A DNA stretch of 64,000 bases from Siphonodentalium dalli (GCA_032622095.1 CP136061.1:212878373-212942372), one strand, 5' to 3'; positions 21,540 to 32,989 are shown, counted from the first letter of the stretch. Translations and numbers: made by a program. Notes: a model not told the origin generated them from the letters alone.

Positions 21540-23640
21540 GTTGAATCTATTTTTTATCTTTTTATTTTCCCTCACCATAATTGCAAGTATTTCTGCACAT
21601 AGGATAAAAATGTACGGAGATACCGGGTCTCCTTGTCTACAGCCTCTCGATGGCTGGAAAAGGGAGATATTGTGCCGTTAACGAGGACTGCCGATCTAAT
21701 GTCTGTATAAAACGTTTTTATCCACCTTCTAATCGATTCTCCGAAGTTAAATTTCAATAAGCACTCATCGATAAATGACCATGAAACAGTGTCGAACGCC
21801 TTCTCAAAGTCTATCAATAGTAACATGCCTGGTATGTTGTGTATGTCAGTCTCGTGTAGTATGTCGTATATTAAACGCGTGTTGTCTCCTATGAATCTCC
21901 CCGAAAGAAAACCGGTTTGATCTTCGTTAATTATGGTAGGTAGAACTGATTTTATCCGGTTAGCGATACATGAAGATGCCAGTTTTTACGATATATTTAG
22001 CAGAGATGTTGGACGCCAGTTTTTAAGATACATCCTTGGTTTGTCACCTTTTGGGATTAAAGTTATAATACCCTGTTTTTGTGTGGTGGATAGTTCCCCT
22101 TTGTGAAGGCATGATTAAGTGCGTTAAGAACAAAGATATTTAGATCGTTCCAGAACATTTTGTAGAACTCAACTGTGTACCCGTCAAGACCAGGTGATTT
22201 TCCGTTCTTCATTTTTCGCAATGCTTCAGTCAGTTCGGGTAAAGTGATTTCGCCTTCAATGGAGTGTGATTGGGTCGGAGTAAGTGAAGGGGCACTGATA
22301 TCAGATAATTTCGAAGTGGGGTTAATGTTCGTTGTTTGTGTGTAAAGCCTTTCGTAGAATGCTTTGGTTTCTTCTATAATATCGACTGATTCTGTGATTT
22401 TTCTATTGTTACTGTCTCTAATTTCATTTATAGATTTGGATAAGTATTGACGTTTTTCGAGATTTAGAAAATACTTTGTAGGTTTTTCGCCTTCATCAAT
22501 ATACTTAGCTTTCGTTCGTGTCATGATACCTTCTATTTTATCCTTTCTTATGGCCTGTAGTTTAATTTCAATGTCTTTCAAATCGTCTAGCATTATGTTT
22601 GTGGATTGAGCACTCGAGGTCGCGAGCTCTTGTTCTATTTTACCCTTTCGTTGTATTAATTTATCTTCGTCATTATAGCTTTCTGTCTTTTCAAGCGAGA
22701 AGAATATTGAATTGTTTTCCCTCTGATGTCAAGTAAAAGTGCGTCCAGGAATAATGAATCTGATATGGAAAAATTATTCGGTGCCAGACCGCTAATGGAG
22801 TTTGTTTTTTTATATCTTTGAATATTATCATTTATGGTGTCTCTGACGATATTTTTATATTCTTCTCTAAAAAGCAAGGAGTTGTTGAACTTCCAGAATC
22901 CGCGTCCTTGTTTGATATTATTTATTCTAAGTTCTAGAGTAGTTATCGAATGATCGGTTCGATAGCCCGGAAGTATATCTAATGTATCAGTAACGAGAGT
23001 AAGGAGGTCTGATGACATAAGAAAAAAAGTCAAGTCTCGCCATTTTTAATGGGGACGTTCTGCGCCATGTAAAACGCTTCAGTGTTGGGTTTATAAGACG
23101 CCATGGGTCGATTAAACCATGGGCATGTGACATGGCCTCTACTTCGGTTTTTGCTTGAGTATTATTAGTATGTAGATAATTGTATGTGTCAAGGTTTTGG
23201 TCCTGAACTAGATTCCAGTCCCCGCATATTATCATCTGAGTGTTCCCAATGGAGGCAATTTTATCGTTATTCGTTTTATAGAATTTTGGATCGTCATCGT
23301 TTGGTCCGTAAATAACTGTAAGGGTAATGCGAATTTCCTCTAACGAGACATCTAAAATAATATAGTTACCATTTTTGTCTTGTATGGAATCGTGTAATTC
23401 AAATTGAAACGTATTTCTAAACAGTATGGCCACGCCTCTGGATTGCGATTTATAAGAAGAAAATTTGCACTCATACCCCCATTCGGATCTTATAATGTTC
23501 TATTGGTCTTTCGTAAAGTGTGTGTCTTGAAGACAGTATATAGAACCATTGATAGACTTGAGGTGATCGATCACATCCCGTCTTTTCTGTCTCTGATTCA
23601 ACCCTCGGCAGTTCATTGATACGATCTTAATGGTTGACAT
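21540..23640 (-). pseudogene. Tx1/L1-like LINE ORF2 (endonuclease plus RT), truncated
   Basis: The ORF starts at an ATG at 23640 with MSTIKIVSMNCRGLNQRQKR, the N-terminus of an AP-endonuclease domain. GVAILFRN, VIYGPNDDD, ICGDWNLVQD and DPWR-LNP-LKRFTWRR follow. A linker region has RTKAKYIDEGEKPTKYFLNL. The RT domain then shows MKNGKSPGLDGYTVEFYK, ITLIPKGDKPR, LKNWRPTSLLN, EDQTGFLSGRFIGDNTR, LLLIDFEKAFDTVSW and, in a shifted frame, GCRQGDPVSPYIF. Translation breaks include an in-frame stop after about residue 46 and frameshifts near 22060, 22600, 23030 and 21640. Sequence recognisable as LINE stops near 21540, before the YADDT catalytic box. It is inactive. Family known function: target-primed reverse transcription. 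Confidence 0.85.
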
Positions 23641-24119
23641 TATTGGATTCGCGACGTCTACAACTCATCCTGGACCAAACGTAACAGTTGTCGACACATT
23701 CCAAACAAAGGCTGGTGTACATATATAGTAGGTTGGTACATGTATAATACAAGTTGATGTTACATATTGTTTTAAATTTTGAAGCCGTCGGTATATATGA
23801 ATAAAATAAACACAAAGACATGTAGCATTGATGATCATAGACATTAATATGACACAGAGCGTTCTGAGAGCATACACCATTCATACGGGGGAGGGGATGG
23901 GTTAAATGTGGTATGTACATTTGTTTTCGTCCGGTTCTTTCAGCATGCTATTCCCGGTACGCGACCACTGGTCTCAGAACTATGTGATTAAGAATTAAGG
24001 CATTAAGTTTATTTTATGTTTGATATTTTCAATTCTATGTAAAGTCGTTATACATGTTCATCATATTCTTGAAATTGCACTTAAAAAATAAACTTTTGAA
24101 AGCCCGGTACTCAATATGC
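23641..24119. other. LINE 5' flank, no recognisable gene
   Basis: Sequence immediately upstream of the LINE ORF2 start. It may include the LINE's 5' region (ORF1 or UTR), but no ORF1 domain was recognised. Confidence 0.4.
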
Positions 24120-25660
24120 AGATTATACTAGCGCCCGTGTCTATGGATATAGTGTATATGATCATGTATATATCGGATCAAAATTAAGGTGCGTATATTT
24201 TCGTGTGAGTAAAGAAAGATGTCACGTCTCACTTGGTTACTAAACACATTGGTTACTAAATATATTGTAATAAGTATAAATTTGAAATAATATCGAAATG
24301 CCTCAACTCACATTCGGTGTGGACATGTATGTGATCAATGAATAATCAAACATTGGGTAATGCATGTACGATATATAGCGTTGCAGTATCATTTGTAATC
24401 CATATCATCGGTAGGTTTCATCTCACATGCATGTGGACATATATATGGACAAGTATTTTGGTTCTCGTGTGTGTTTGTTAAACGTTTACTAGCTACATGG
24501 TGCATTATGTTATAAATCGAAATTTGAGTTCATACGGACGGTGTACCCCATCTCACATACATGTGGACATGTATATAGGCAAACAATAAACATTTGAACA
24601 ATATATGCACTATATATAGAGTTGCAGTATAGTTTTAAACCATTCTATATGTATGTTTCAACTCTCATGCATATGGACATGTGTATGGTCGATTAATTTA
24701 GGTCTTATGTGCGTTTTTAATCAAATGTCGGTCACAAGCCCTACGATATATATCGTTATAAATATATATTTGAAATCATAATATCATTATGCCCATTATC
24801 ATATACATGTAAACATGTATATGATAAAGCATTGGGAAATGCATTTGTGATATTCCTCCTAGCGTTACAATAGTAATTAATTCCATATGATCAATACGTG
24901 TAATCTCACATGCATATGGGCATGTGTATGATCGACCACCATGTATCATGTTAAAACATAGAACAAGTATTGGTAAATGTGTCTACGATATCAATTCAAT
25001 ATAACTTAAAAATTATCGCAACATTACGATTCTCCTCACATGCATGTGGACATCAATCATAGTATGGTTTAACTAGGTTTACGATATAACGTTGCAATGA
25101 AAATAAAAATAAAAAAAAACATAACATGTGTGCCTCCCATCGCATGCACGTGGATATTTGAAGTATATTAGTCGATGTACGTGCATGCTATAGATACATG
25201 TACAGCAATTATTTGGTGTATGTGCATATATGCTATATATACATGTACAGCGCTGATACCTCACAGTATTGGTATCGGTATGCGTCACCTCACATACATG
25301 TGGACATGTATATGGTCAATCAACAATCAAACATTGAGTAATGCATGCAAGATATATAGCGTTGCACTATAATTTGTAATCCATATCATCGGTAACTGTT
25401 CATCTCTCATGCATGTGCACATATCTATGGTCAAGTGTTTTGGTTCTTGTGTGTGCTTTAATCAAAACATCGGTTACTAGCTACATGGTACATTATGTTA
25501 TGAATCGAAATTTGAATTCATACTACCGGTATATCCATCTCACATACAAGTGGACATGTATATCTTCAAACAACAAACATTTTAGCAATACATGTACTAT
25601 GTTGCAATTCATATTAATATACATGTACATCACTGTTACAAAAAATAGATTTACGATATA
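24120..25660. repeat. dimeric satellite, about 245 bp, with a higher-order period near 985 bp
   Basis: The motif CTCACATRCATGTGGACATG recurs at about 24308, 24422, 24551, 24662, 24797, 24904, 25034, 25139, 25289, 25403 and 25538. Intervals alternate between about 105-115 and 130-150 bp, giving an A/B dimer of about 245 bp. Copies four dimers apart are the most alike: 24308 against 25289, and 24551 against 25538. They share long phrases such as GTTACTAGCTACATGG and ATATATAGCGTTGCA. Small ORFs in the array are by-products of the repeat. The array ends less than 100 bp before the Helitron trimer. Confidence 0.8.
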
Positions 25661-25748
25661 GCGTAAATGAAATATTATTATATTTATGTGTATATAAAAG
25701 GTATATTCTACAAACACTCTGTTACATTGCAACCATGAATATATCATA

Positions 25749-26436
25749 CTAGCCGATGAGCCCGACGTTGTCCGGGCTATTCAAAAACAAAATTTCAAGT
25801 CGATAGCTCTACCCAGCCCGACGTTGTCCGGGCTATTCAAAAACCAAATTTCAAGTCGATAGCTCTACCCGTTTCCGAGATCTGGTCTGCGCATGCACGA
25901 AGCTGGCGTCGCACGGGCTCGTCGATCCGATAAAATTCGTATCCGGGGCAAGATACATTCACATACCAAATTTCAAGTCGATGGCTCCATCCGTTTCCGA
26001 GATCTCGTCTGCGCATGCACGAAGCTGGCGGCGCACGGTCTCGGCGACCTGATAAAATTCGTATCCGGGGCAAGATACATTCACATACCAAATTTCAAGT
26101 CGATAGCTCCACCCGTTTCCGAGATCTCGTCTGCGCATGTGCGAAGCTGGCGTCGCACGGGCTCGGCGACCCGATAAAATTCGTATTCGGGGCAAGATAC
26201 ATTCACATCACAAATTTCAAGTCGATAGCTCCACCCGTTTCCGAGATCTCGTCTGCGCATGCGCTGCACGGGCGTCGCACGGACTCGCTAATACGACAAC
26301 GACGACCGCCTGGTTAAACTACACACACGTACCAAGTTTCGTCCCGATCGGTCGAGAATCGTATATTTGTATCAATGACATACAGACATACATACATACA
26401 TACATACAGACAGAGGTCTTCAAAATATATATGAGA
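25749..26436 (-). mobile_element. non-autonomous Helitron H1 (tandem copy 1 of 3)
   Basis: Read on the minus strand the copy starts TCTCATATATATTTTGAAGA and ends CCCGGACAACGTCGGG, then CTCATCGGCTAG. A stem-loop (CCC-GAC/GTC-GGG) sits just before the CTAG end and host T follows. It is 688 bp long. The interior holds three and a fraction units of a 122-bp repeat (for example 25971, 26093 and 26215) with the core CCGTTTCCGAGATCTCGTCT, and a duplicated 56-bp segment at the CTAG side. No Rep/helicase is encoded. Translations through the unit are artefacts. Confidence 0.8.
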
Positions 26437-26812
26437 CTAGCCGATGAGCCCGACGTTGTCCGGGCTATTCAAAAACCAAATTTCAAGTCGATAGCTCTAC
26501 CCGTTTCCGATATCTGGTCTGCGCATGCGCGAAGCTGGCGTCGCACGGGCTCGGCGACCCGATAAAATTCGTATCCGGGGCAAGATATATTCACATAGCA
26601 AATTTCAAGTCAATAGTTCTACCCGTTTCCGAGATCTCGTCTGCGCATGCGCGAAGCTGGCGACAAACGGGCTCGCCAATACGACAACGTCCACCGCCTG
26701 GTCAAACTACACTCACGTACCAAGTTTCGTCCCGATCGGTCGAGAATCGTAGATTTGTATAAATGACAAACAAACATACAAACAGACAGAGGTCTTCAAA
26801 ATATATATGAGA
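26437..26812 (-). mobile_element. non-autonomous Helitron H2 (tandem copy 2 of 3)
   Basis: Begins with CTAG directly after H1's terminal GAGA and ends with GAGA directly before H3's CTAG. It is 376 bp long. Compared with H1 it lacks the extra 56-bp segment and two 122-bp units. The terminal motifs are otherwise the same. Confidence 0.8.
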
Positions 26813-27370
26813 CTAGCTGATGTGTCCGACGTTGTCCGGGCTATTCAAAAACCAAATTTCAAGTCGATAGCTCTACCCAGCCCGACGTTGTCCGGGCTAT
26901 TCAAAAACCAAATTTCAAGTCGATAGCTCTACCCGTTTCCGAGATCTGGTTTGCGCATGCGCGAAGCTGGCGTCGCACGGGCTCGTCGACCCGATAAAAT
27001 TCGTATCCGGGGCAAGATACATTCACATACCAAATTTCAAGTCGATAGCTCCACCCGTTTCCGATATCTGGTCTGCGCATGCGCGAAGCTGGCGTCACAC
27101 GGGCTCGGCGCCCCGATAAAATTCGTATCCGGGGCAAGATACATTCACATAGCAAATTTCAAGTCGATAGCTCCACCCGTTTCCGAGATCTCGTCTGCGC
27201 ATGCGCGAAGCGGGCGCCGCACGGGCTCGCCAATACGACAACGTCCACCGCCTGGTCAAACTACACACACGTACCAAGTTTCGTCCCGATCGGTCGAGAA
27301 TCGTATATTTGTATAAATGACAGACAAACATACAGACAGACAGACAGAGGTCTTCAAAATATATATGAGA
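26813..27370 (-). mobile_element. non-autonomous Helitron H3 (tandem copy 3 of 3)
   Basis: Abuts H2 without extra bases. Its CTAG side reads CTAGCTGATGTGTCCGACG, slightly diverged. It carries the duplicated 56-bp segment and one more 122-bp unit than H2. It is 558 bp long and ends at ATATATATGAGA. A C homopolymer follows near 27400. Confidence 0.78.
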
Positions 27371-27602
27371 ATAAACATATTCGGGCAAAATGTGTCACCC
27401 CCCCCCCTAAATATTTGGGCGCCCGTACGGCTATGATTACCTAAAAGAATCCCAATGGAGCACACTCGGTATACACAAAATAGACAATCGATTCTGTATT
27501 AAATATACCGACCGTGGCAGCCTTACCGATACGATGCTTTTAATCTTTTAATACTTTTAATATGGCGCACTTGCAACAACCGATTGTCTGTTCGTGCTCC
27601 AG

Positions 27603-27750
27603 TGGAGCAATTCAAATGGTTCACGAAGGTCCATTATGTCCATTGAGTTCTAGTACAACCAGGGATGTCTGCAAACAAGTTCCAGGCACAGGGAGGGGTG
27701 GGTGGTTCGAGGTCGGAAATAACCAGTGGTACAATTGTTTATCCAATTAA
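27603..27750 (+). CDS. candidate terminal exon, small Cys-containing protein
   Basis: A pyrimidine-rich stretch ending CAG (GTCTGTTCGTGCTCCAG) precedes an open frame that ends at TAA 27748-27750. The peptide includes EGPLCPLSSSTTRDVCK, then GTGRGGWFEVGNNQWYNC. An AATAAA is present at 27861-27866, about 110 bp downstream. Acceptor, stop and poly(A) signal together look like a last exon. I do not recognise the family. The frame also opens upstream to an ATG at 27562, so an intronless small protein is an alternative. Chance occurrence cannot be excluded. Confidence 0.3.
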
Positions 27751-27906
27751 CATATTTATCAAAGACTGATTAGGAAACATCAATATATTTTAATTACATC
27801 ACTTGGTTGTGTACTATACTTACCGCTGCACCATTTCTTTGTATGTTTATGTCTATAGTGAATAAAGAACACTATATATGCATCACCTATATAGATGGAC
27901 ACGTAT

Positions 27907-28068
27907 ATCATATATAATAATGAATGTCTTGTCGTTGACTATGCCAAAATAGTGGCCCAAGAGGAGGAATAGTCCACGAGCCGCAGGCGAGTGGGCTATT
28001 CCTCCTCGAGGACCACTATTTTGGCATAGTCAACGACAAGACATTCATTATTTATTATATTATATGAT
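27907..28068. mobile_element. foldback (palindromic) element, near-perfect arms
   Basis: Arms of about 70 bp are almost identical: TGAATGTCTTGTCGTTGACT against AGTCAACGACAAGACATTCA, and GCCAAAATAGTGG against CCACTATTTTGGC, with GAGGAGGAATAG against CTATTCCTCCTC. The loop is GC-rich (CGAGCCGCAGGCGAG) and the ends are AT-rich. The low divergence suggests it is the youngest of the three foldbacks of this style. Confidence 0.85.
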
Positions 28069-28069
28069 G

Positions 28070-29644
28070 GCAGGGGAGCATAGCTATGTTACTAGTTACA
28101 TCTATAGAGTCTACTTAACATATAAGCACAAAGTATGTACATTTAAATTCTAAACACAATCGTGGCGATATGTATAGTTTCAGATTGACCGTATCTTCAG
28201 GCGGCAACCCGATTGCACGAATTGAATTTGTTACTATAAATAGAAACACAATAGTAGGCATGTAGGAATCCTACTGGGGTACTATCGTAAAATAGTATAG
28301 CAGTGTGCAGCCAATCAGAATGCGAGAAAGTTACGTGAGATATAATATATATTAGGCACGTAGCTGAGCTGTGTATAGCTATTGAGTTTGCCGCTTTTTT
28401 ACTCAACTTGAAGACTAAATTTGTATTATTTTATTATAGACGTATCAGGAATGCTATAATTAATGGGAGATTGTACACCAATTCCATTACACTCCTTGTA
28501 TAGTAACAACGATCTAGTATCGATAATATATTAAACAAATAATTAGTTTGAGTCGAAGATATCTGCTGAAAACTATCCGGTTAACAGGCTATTATAAAAA
28601 TCAAATTTAATTTTTTAATATAAATTAGTTTATGGCTGGAGAAAGTTACGAATTTCTGTGTTACGACGTAATCAAATGGATAGTTGATTGAACAACATTT
28701 GGTCCTCATCCAGCCTCATCGTGTAAAACATTATGTTGATACTGGGCGTCAAATCAAGACACCCGCTGACTATGCAATTACATTTATTGAATTTTTGGGA
28801 CAAATAGACATGTAATATATCATTTTATTCATTTGCCTGAAAAGTGTACGAGAATTTCTCGATAACAAGCGTTCTATTCATTGCATTCCGGTATTGTTGG
28901 CATCCGTAAAATAGTTTATTCCCGTCGATTCGTCCTCACGTACGGCATATATCATAATATCAGATTACATTTACATGTAGAAAAATAGTATGTTAGTTTA
29001 GGTTTTGTCGTCCAAGATGTTACAACATTCCACCAGGGAACGGAATTAGATTCGAGAAAATTTAACAGTTGAAAATCCTATGCCTATGTGAACCAACATA
29101 CCTGAATATTTGAAGTTAGACACCACCCCCACCCCAACGCACCCAGTGCCGAGTATCTATGTGTATATACATTCTGGAAATTTGCGTGCTATCAATCAGC
29201 GTATACTTCAAAAACGTTGTCTATACATATATGTATATAAGCTAATGCATATACTATAGATTCCTACAAACACGTCATAAAAATGAAATCGCTCACAGTG
29301 AAATAGCTCTTCATTAAATTGGATGTTGAGCATCCGTTATAATAAAACAATGGACCGTTATTGTAAAATAATTTACGATCTCGGCAATAACATCCATTAT
29401 CCTATAAACTGGACACGATGAGCGTGATAGCCATATTTTAATTATTCATGCTGGGCAATAGATGCGACAGGGCACCGTCAACCCTTGGAAATAATTGTCG
29501 CGCATGTGAAACCAGTCGATATATAAATGAATTATTCAATACATCGGGCATAGAAACGTGAGAGTGAGTGAGAATATATACATGTATAGTACCCGACAGC
29601 TTGATATATAGATTGCCATATATTCGCGAATTACAGCTGCATGT
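28070..29644. other. no recognisable gene
   Basis: AT-rich non-coding DNA. The phrase AACAGTTGAAAATCC near 29062 belongs to the diffuse GTTGGAAA repeat wording. No exon, terminal repeat or domain was recognised. Confidence 0.45.
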
Positions 29645-29647
29645 TAA

Positions 29648-30881
29648 GGGTGCGTACACATGGCGGTCAAGAAAATATCAGGTATGCCCCATGTGACTTA
29701 CTTGACCAATGAAATAAATAATACCGGAAAATATCCGACGAAGACAGCGCGCTGATATTTTATCACCAGTTGGTGATATGTGTTCACCTTGATAGGTGGC
29801 CATCGGTATCCGTTAACTAATCTCTATAAGGGACACGCTGGTAACTGTTCACGCACTCGAGTTATGATCCATCAATATTATCGCCTGTTTCTACAATTGA
29901 CTTCGTAATTCCATTTTGGATTATTTGACATAATCGCTGAGCTATTATATGGATATATGTGAAGACATATATCTTTTGAAGGTTTCCGCTGACGGAGGAT
30001 GTCCGTGGATTTCCAACTGCACCCCCTCTTGAATGATGAATCGGACCAAAGACCAAAGATCACATAATTTAATTTGCACACCTCCAATCGTCTTTGAATT
30101 TCCCATCTGGTACCTCACACGTCTTGAATTTGACTGGATACCGGGGAGAGAGGGGCCTAGATTAAATTCCAAACCAATATTTTGACCAAAGTAGGAAGAA
30201 ATGCAAATTTTGGTCTAAAACCACTAATTCCACATACATTAATGGTTGAAAATTCGGACTCAATTTCAAACCATTGTTGGTGTGAAATTTCCAACTAATA
30301 TTGTTTCCAACTGGTGAAAACTTTGGCCATAGTTGCGGGGGTCTCATGTCCCCACATGCACCCATGTAAGTTCGGTAACGTAGTGTACACCACAGCCCCA
30401 TGAACCAAGAAACAATCTCCTGAAAACTTCATATGGGGTCTCAATGGGGGTGGGGTCATCCGATTAGGCACAAAACCATAATAACATTTGTCACCCCACA
30501 TATGCATACACTATGAATTATAACATTTTAACATTTCCAAATAACGTGACCACTTTCTCATTATGCAGAATGTCTTTATGCATGAGGTCAGCAACGTTGC
30601 TACAGGTCGGTGGGTGCCCAATCCCACCCGACTTCGGTAATACATGTCAACAGTTGGAAATTTCACAAAGCTATTAATTGCCAAAATGGACTATAGGTTA
30701 TTTATCGGACGCAATTCACTTGAACCAGCATGATTAATACTGTTCTGATTGGGCTCAATCAACGCCGTTTAAACCGCCGCGTTCTCACGGGCGTAATCTT
30801 TGCAGCAAGAAAATATCAGTGTGCAATTTGACCTGATATTTTCTTGCAGATATTTTCTTGCAGCTTCATGTGTACGCGCCC
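29648..30881. mobile_element. Harbinger-like non-autonomous element, 1.2 kb
   Basis: The left end is TAA|GGGTGCGTACACATGGC, and the right end complements to GGGCGCGTACACATGAAGC with TAA outside. Both ends continue into CAAGAAAATATCAGG. In the right arm CAAGAAAATATC is duplicated. TAA target duplications with a GGG start fit PIF/Harbinger. The interior carries GTTGGAAA-type repeat wording and no transposase ORF. Confidence 0.65.
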
Positions 30882-30884
30882 TAA

Positions 30885-31291
30885 GGGTACGTTCATACGC
30901 TGGCAAGTTTGCACGGTATGTTTTTGCGGGCATTTCGTCATAGAAAACCACATGGTGCCAGAATATGAATGGAAACATGTACATATCATGTATCTTTACC
31001 AAAGCGAAAGCCATGAGAAGTAAAATTGATATAGTTCCACTTGTAACGGTGCTACTGGAATTTGCCTTCAAATACATGTAAGATTTATTCTTGCGAGATA
31101 ATTGCATGCTATTTAATTCCGGTAGCATCGCTACATGTGGAACTACAGACATTTTACTTCGCACGTAGTTAGCTGTGGTACAGATGCACTTTATGTGCTT
31201 GTTTCCGTTCATATTCTCGCACCATATCGTTTTCTACGACAAAATGCCTGCACACCATACCGTGCAAACTTGCCAGTGTATTAACGTACCC
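30885..31291. mobile_element. Harbinger-like MITE, complete
   Basis: Terminal inverted repeats begin GGGTACGTTCATACGCTGGC on the left and complement to GGGTACGTTAATACACTGGC on the right. They extend through CAAGTTTGCACGGTATG and onward for more than 100 bp. TAA flanks both sides (30882-30884 and 31292-31294). The left TAA is shared with the element at 29648-30881. The minus-strand ORF at 30769-31212 spans the boundary of the two elements and is not a gene. Confidence 0.75.
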
Positions 31292-31479
31292 TAAGGTGGA
31301 GACGTATGTTTTGCATAAATCCAGCCGAAATTAGTAAGATATTTTCAAAAAAGAATTTCTCTTGATCTATCGGGGAAAACATCTTGAGTTTCTCATCTCA
31401 CCATTTGCATTGTATGTATAGAATCAAAGCAATTATTAATAAGAGACGACAAAACAATGGATTTTAATACATTTCGGTA

Positions 31480-31700
31480 CCAAGAACTGATAGAATAATT
31501 AATAATTTCACAGAAAACTCCAATCACTAAATTTCTATCATAATGTTGAGTTACATTTTTAATTGCATGATATAGCATCATATCCCCATATATTATAATG
31601 AAGAATAAAGCAGTCACAAAAATTCCAGCCTAATGAAAACAAATGTTGATACACAGTGCGGTCCACTCAAGCAAAGAGTAATCGATTGTAATTAGGCCAC
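31480..31700 (-). repeat. dispersed repeat, partner of 14550-14850
   Basis: Inverted copy of the 14.6-kb repeat (minus strand: GTGACTGCTTTATTCTTCAT, ATTATAATATATGGGGATAT, CTCAACATTATGATAG). The minus-strand frame gives VTALFFIIIYG and HAIKNVTQHYDRN. Confidence 0.45.
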
Positions 31701-31890
31701 AGTGTTAAGACATATGAACAATCTACTTGTTGCATCCCGAATACTCCTAACAAACAAAATGTGAAACTGTTCAAAATAGTCCAGCATTTTATCGCGGAGA
31801 CTAAATGTTTCTATATTTAAATTTCACGATAATAAATTAGTTTATCAATTAACACATATGTTTTTCGCTCCGCATAGCGTGCACACCCGG

Positions 31891-32628
31891 CGTTGGCACC
31901 CCCACCAAGCATTCTCACTCTCACCCTTCCTCAACAAAACTGTTACAATCTTGTATCATCATCTTTCCCATTCACCACATGCAGCTTTTTTTTTACTTTA
32001 CTTTAAACATATTTTATTTGTAATAATACAAAGTGGATTGGGGCACAAGTTACATAACTTAATGAGCCCCTCTCCAGTATACATTGTTACAAAATTACAT
32101 AATTGACAAAGTGGCACAATAAGTAACTTATTTACAGCTGTGTGGAATGTGAGAGAATGGTGACTGGTGAAGGATGATCTTGTGGATCGTTAGGAAAGGA
32201 TGATGTAAGGTGGTGGGGGTGCCAACGTCGATTGTGTTTATTTAAAACATTGTCATGGCCGAGCAAGTACCAGGTCGAAAAAAGCAATAAACACAATAAA
32301 CATTTTTATGTCCTACTTATTAATTAAGTTAATATCATTTGTCAGAAACGTTTAGTTTCCGTAATAAAATGTTGTACTATTTTGAACAATTTCACATTTT
32401 GTTTTATATCTATGTTTTGGACGCCAGAAAGTAAATCATTCATATGTGTTAATTTGAGTCCTTCTCTGTGTAGCGAATGATACACATGCAGCTGTAAATA
32501 AGTTACTTATTGTGCCACTTTATTAAACAAATTGATTGTATCAATGTATACCGGAGAGGGGCTCATTAAGTTTTGTAACTGGTGCCCCAGTCCATTTTGT
32601 ATTATACTGCAAATAAAATATGTTTAAA
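31891..32628. repeat. nested inverted repeats
   Basis: Two inverted pairs interlock. The segment at 32002-32143 (AAACATATTTTATTTG, then AATGAGCCCCTCTCCAGTAT and TAAGTAACTTATTTACAGCT) is repeated inverted at 32488-32628. The segment around 31891-31990 (GTTGGCACCCCCACCA) is repeated inverted near 32140-32228. It looks like fragments of one repeat inserted or rearranged head-to-head. No coding capacity was recognised. Confidence 0.6.
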
Positions 32629-32989
32629 CATGGTAATGTTAGCGGAAATATGCGTAGAACTAAACGTCTCAAAATTAAAAACGCAATTGGGGAACTGTCT
32701 TAATACGCATGAAATTAATATAAGTAGATACACATGCAGTGAGATCATATCAATAAAACGTACTATACGTGCATGATATGTGAGTGAATGGGGGATTGCC
32801 ACGGTCAAACACAATTCTGGACGATCAATCGTGAAATTTTAATATCGTAGAGAATACAATGCAGCAAAACGTAATTATCAGAGAACAACCTGGGCGAAAC
32901 GCAATGGGTTAATTGGTCCAGTCAACAGTTACTCGTTGTGCGGAAACTCAGCGGACAACATGGCTTGCTATGGCACAGATTTATGACGA

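Noticed and set aside
25749-27370. Direct repeats with regular spacing, superficially CRISPR-like
   Set aside because: The repeats are 122 bp with no unique spacers, sit inside Helitron ends, and the genome is eukaryotic.
25837-27465. Overlapping Arg/Ser-rich ORFs on both strands
   Set aside because: They arise from the 122-bp Helitron repeat, whose length is not a multiple of three, so each unit is read in a new frame. No domain is present.
30769-31212. 147-codon minus-strand ORF as a gene
   Set aside because: It spans the junction between two MITEs and their terminal inverted repeats.
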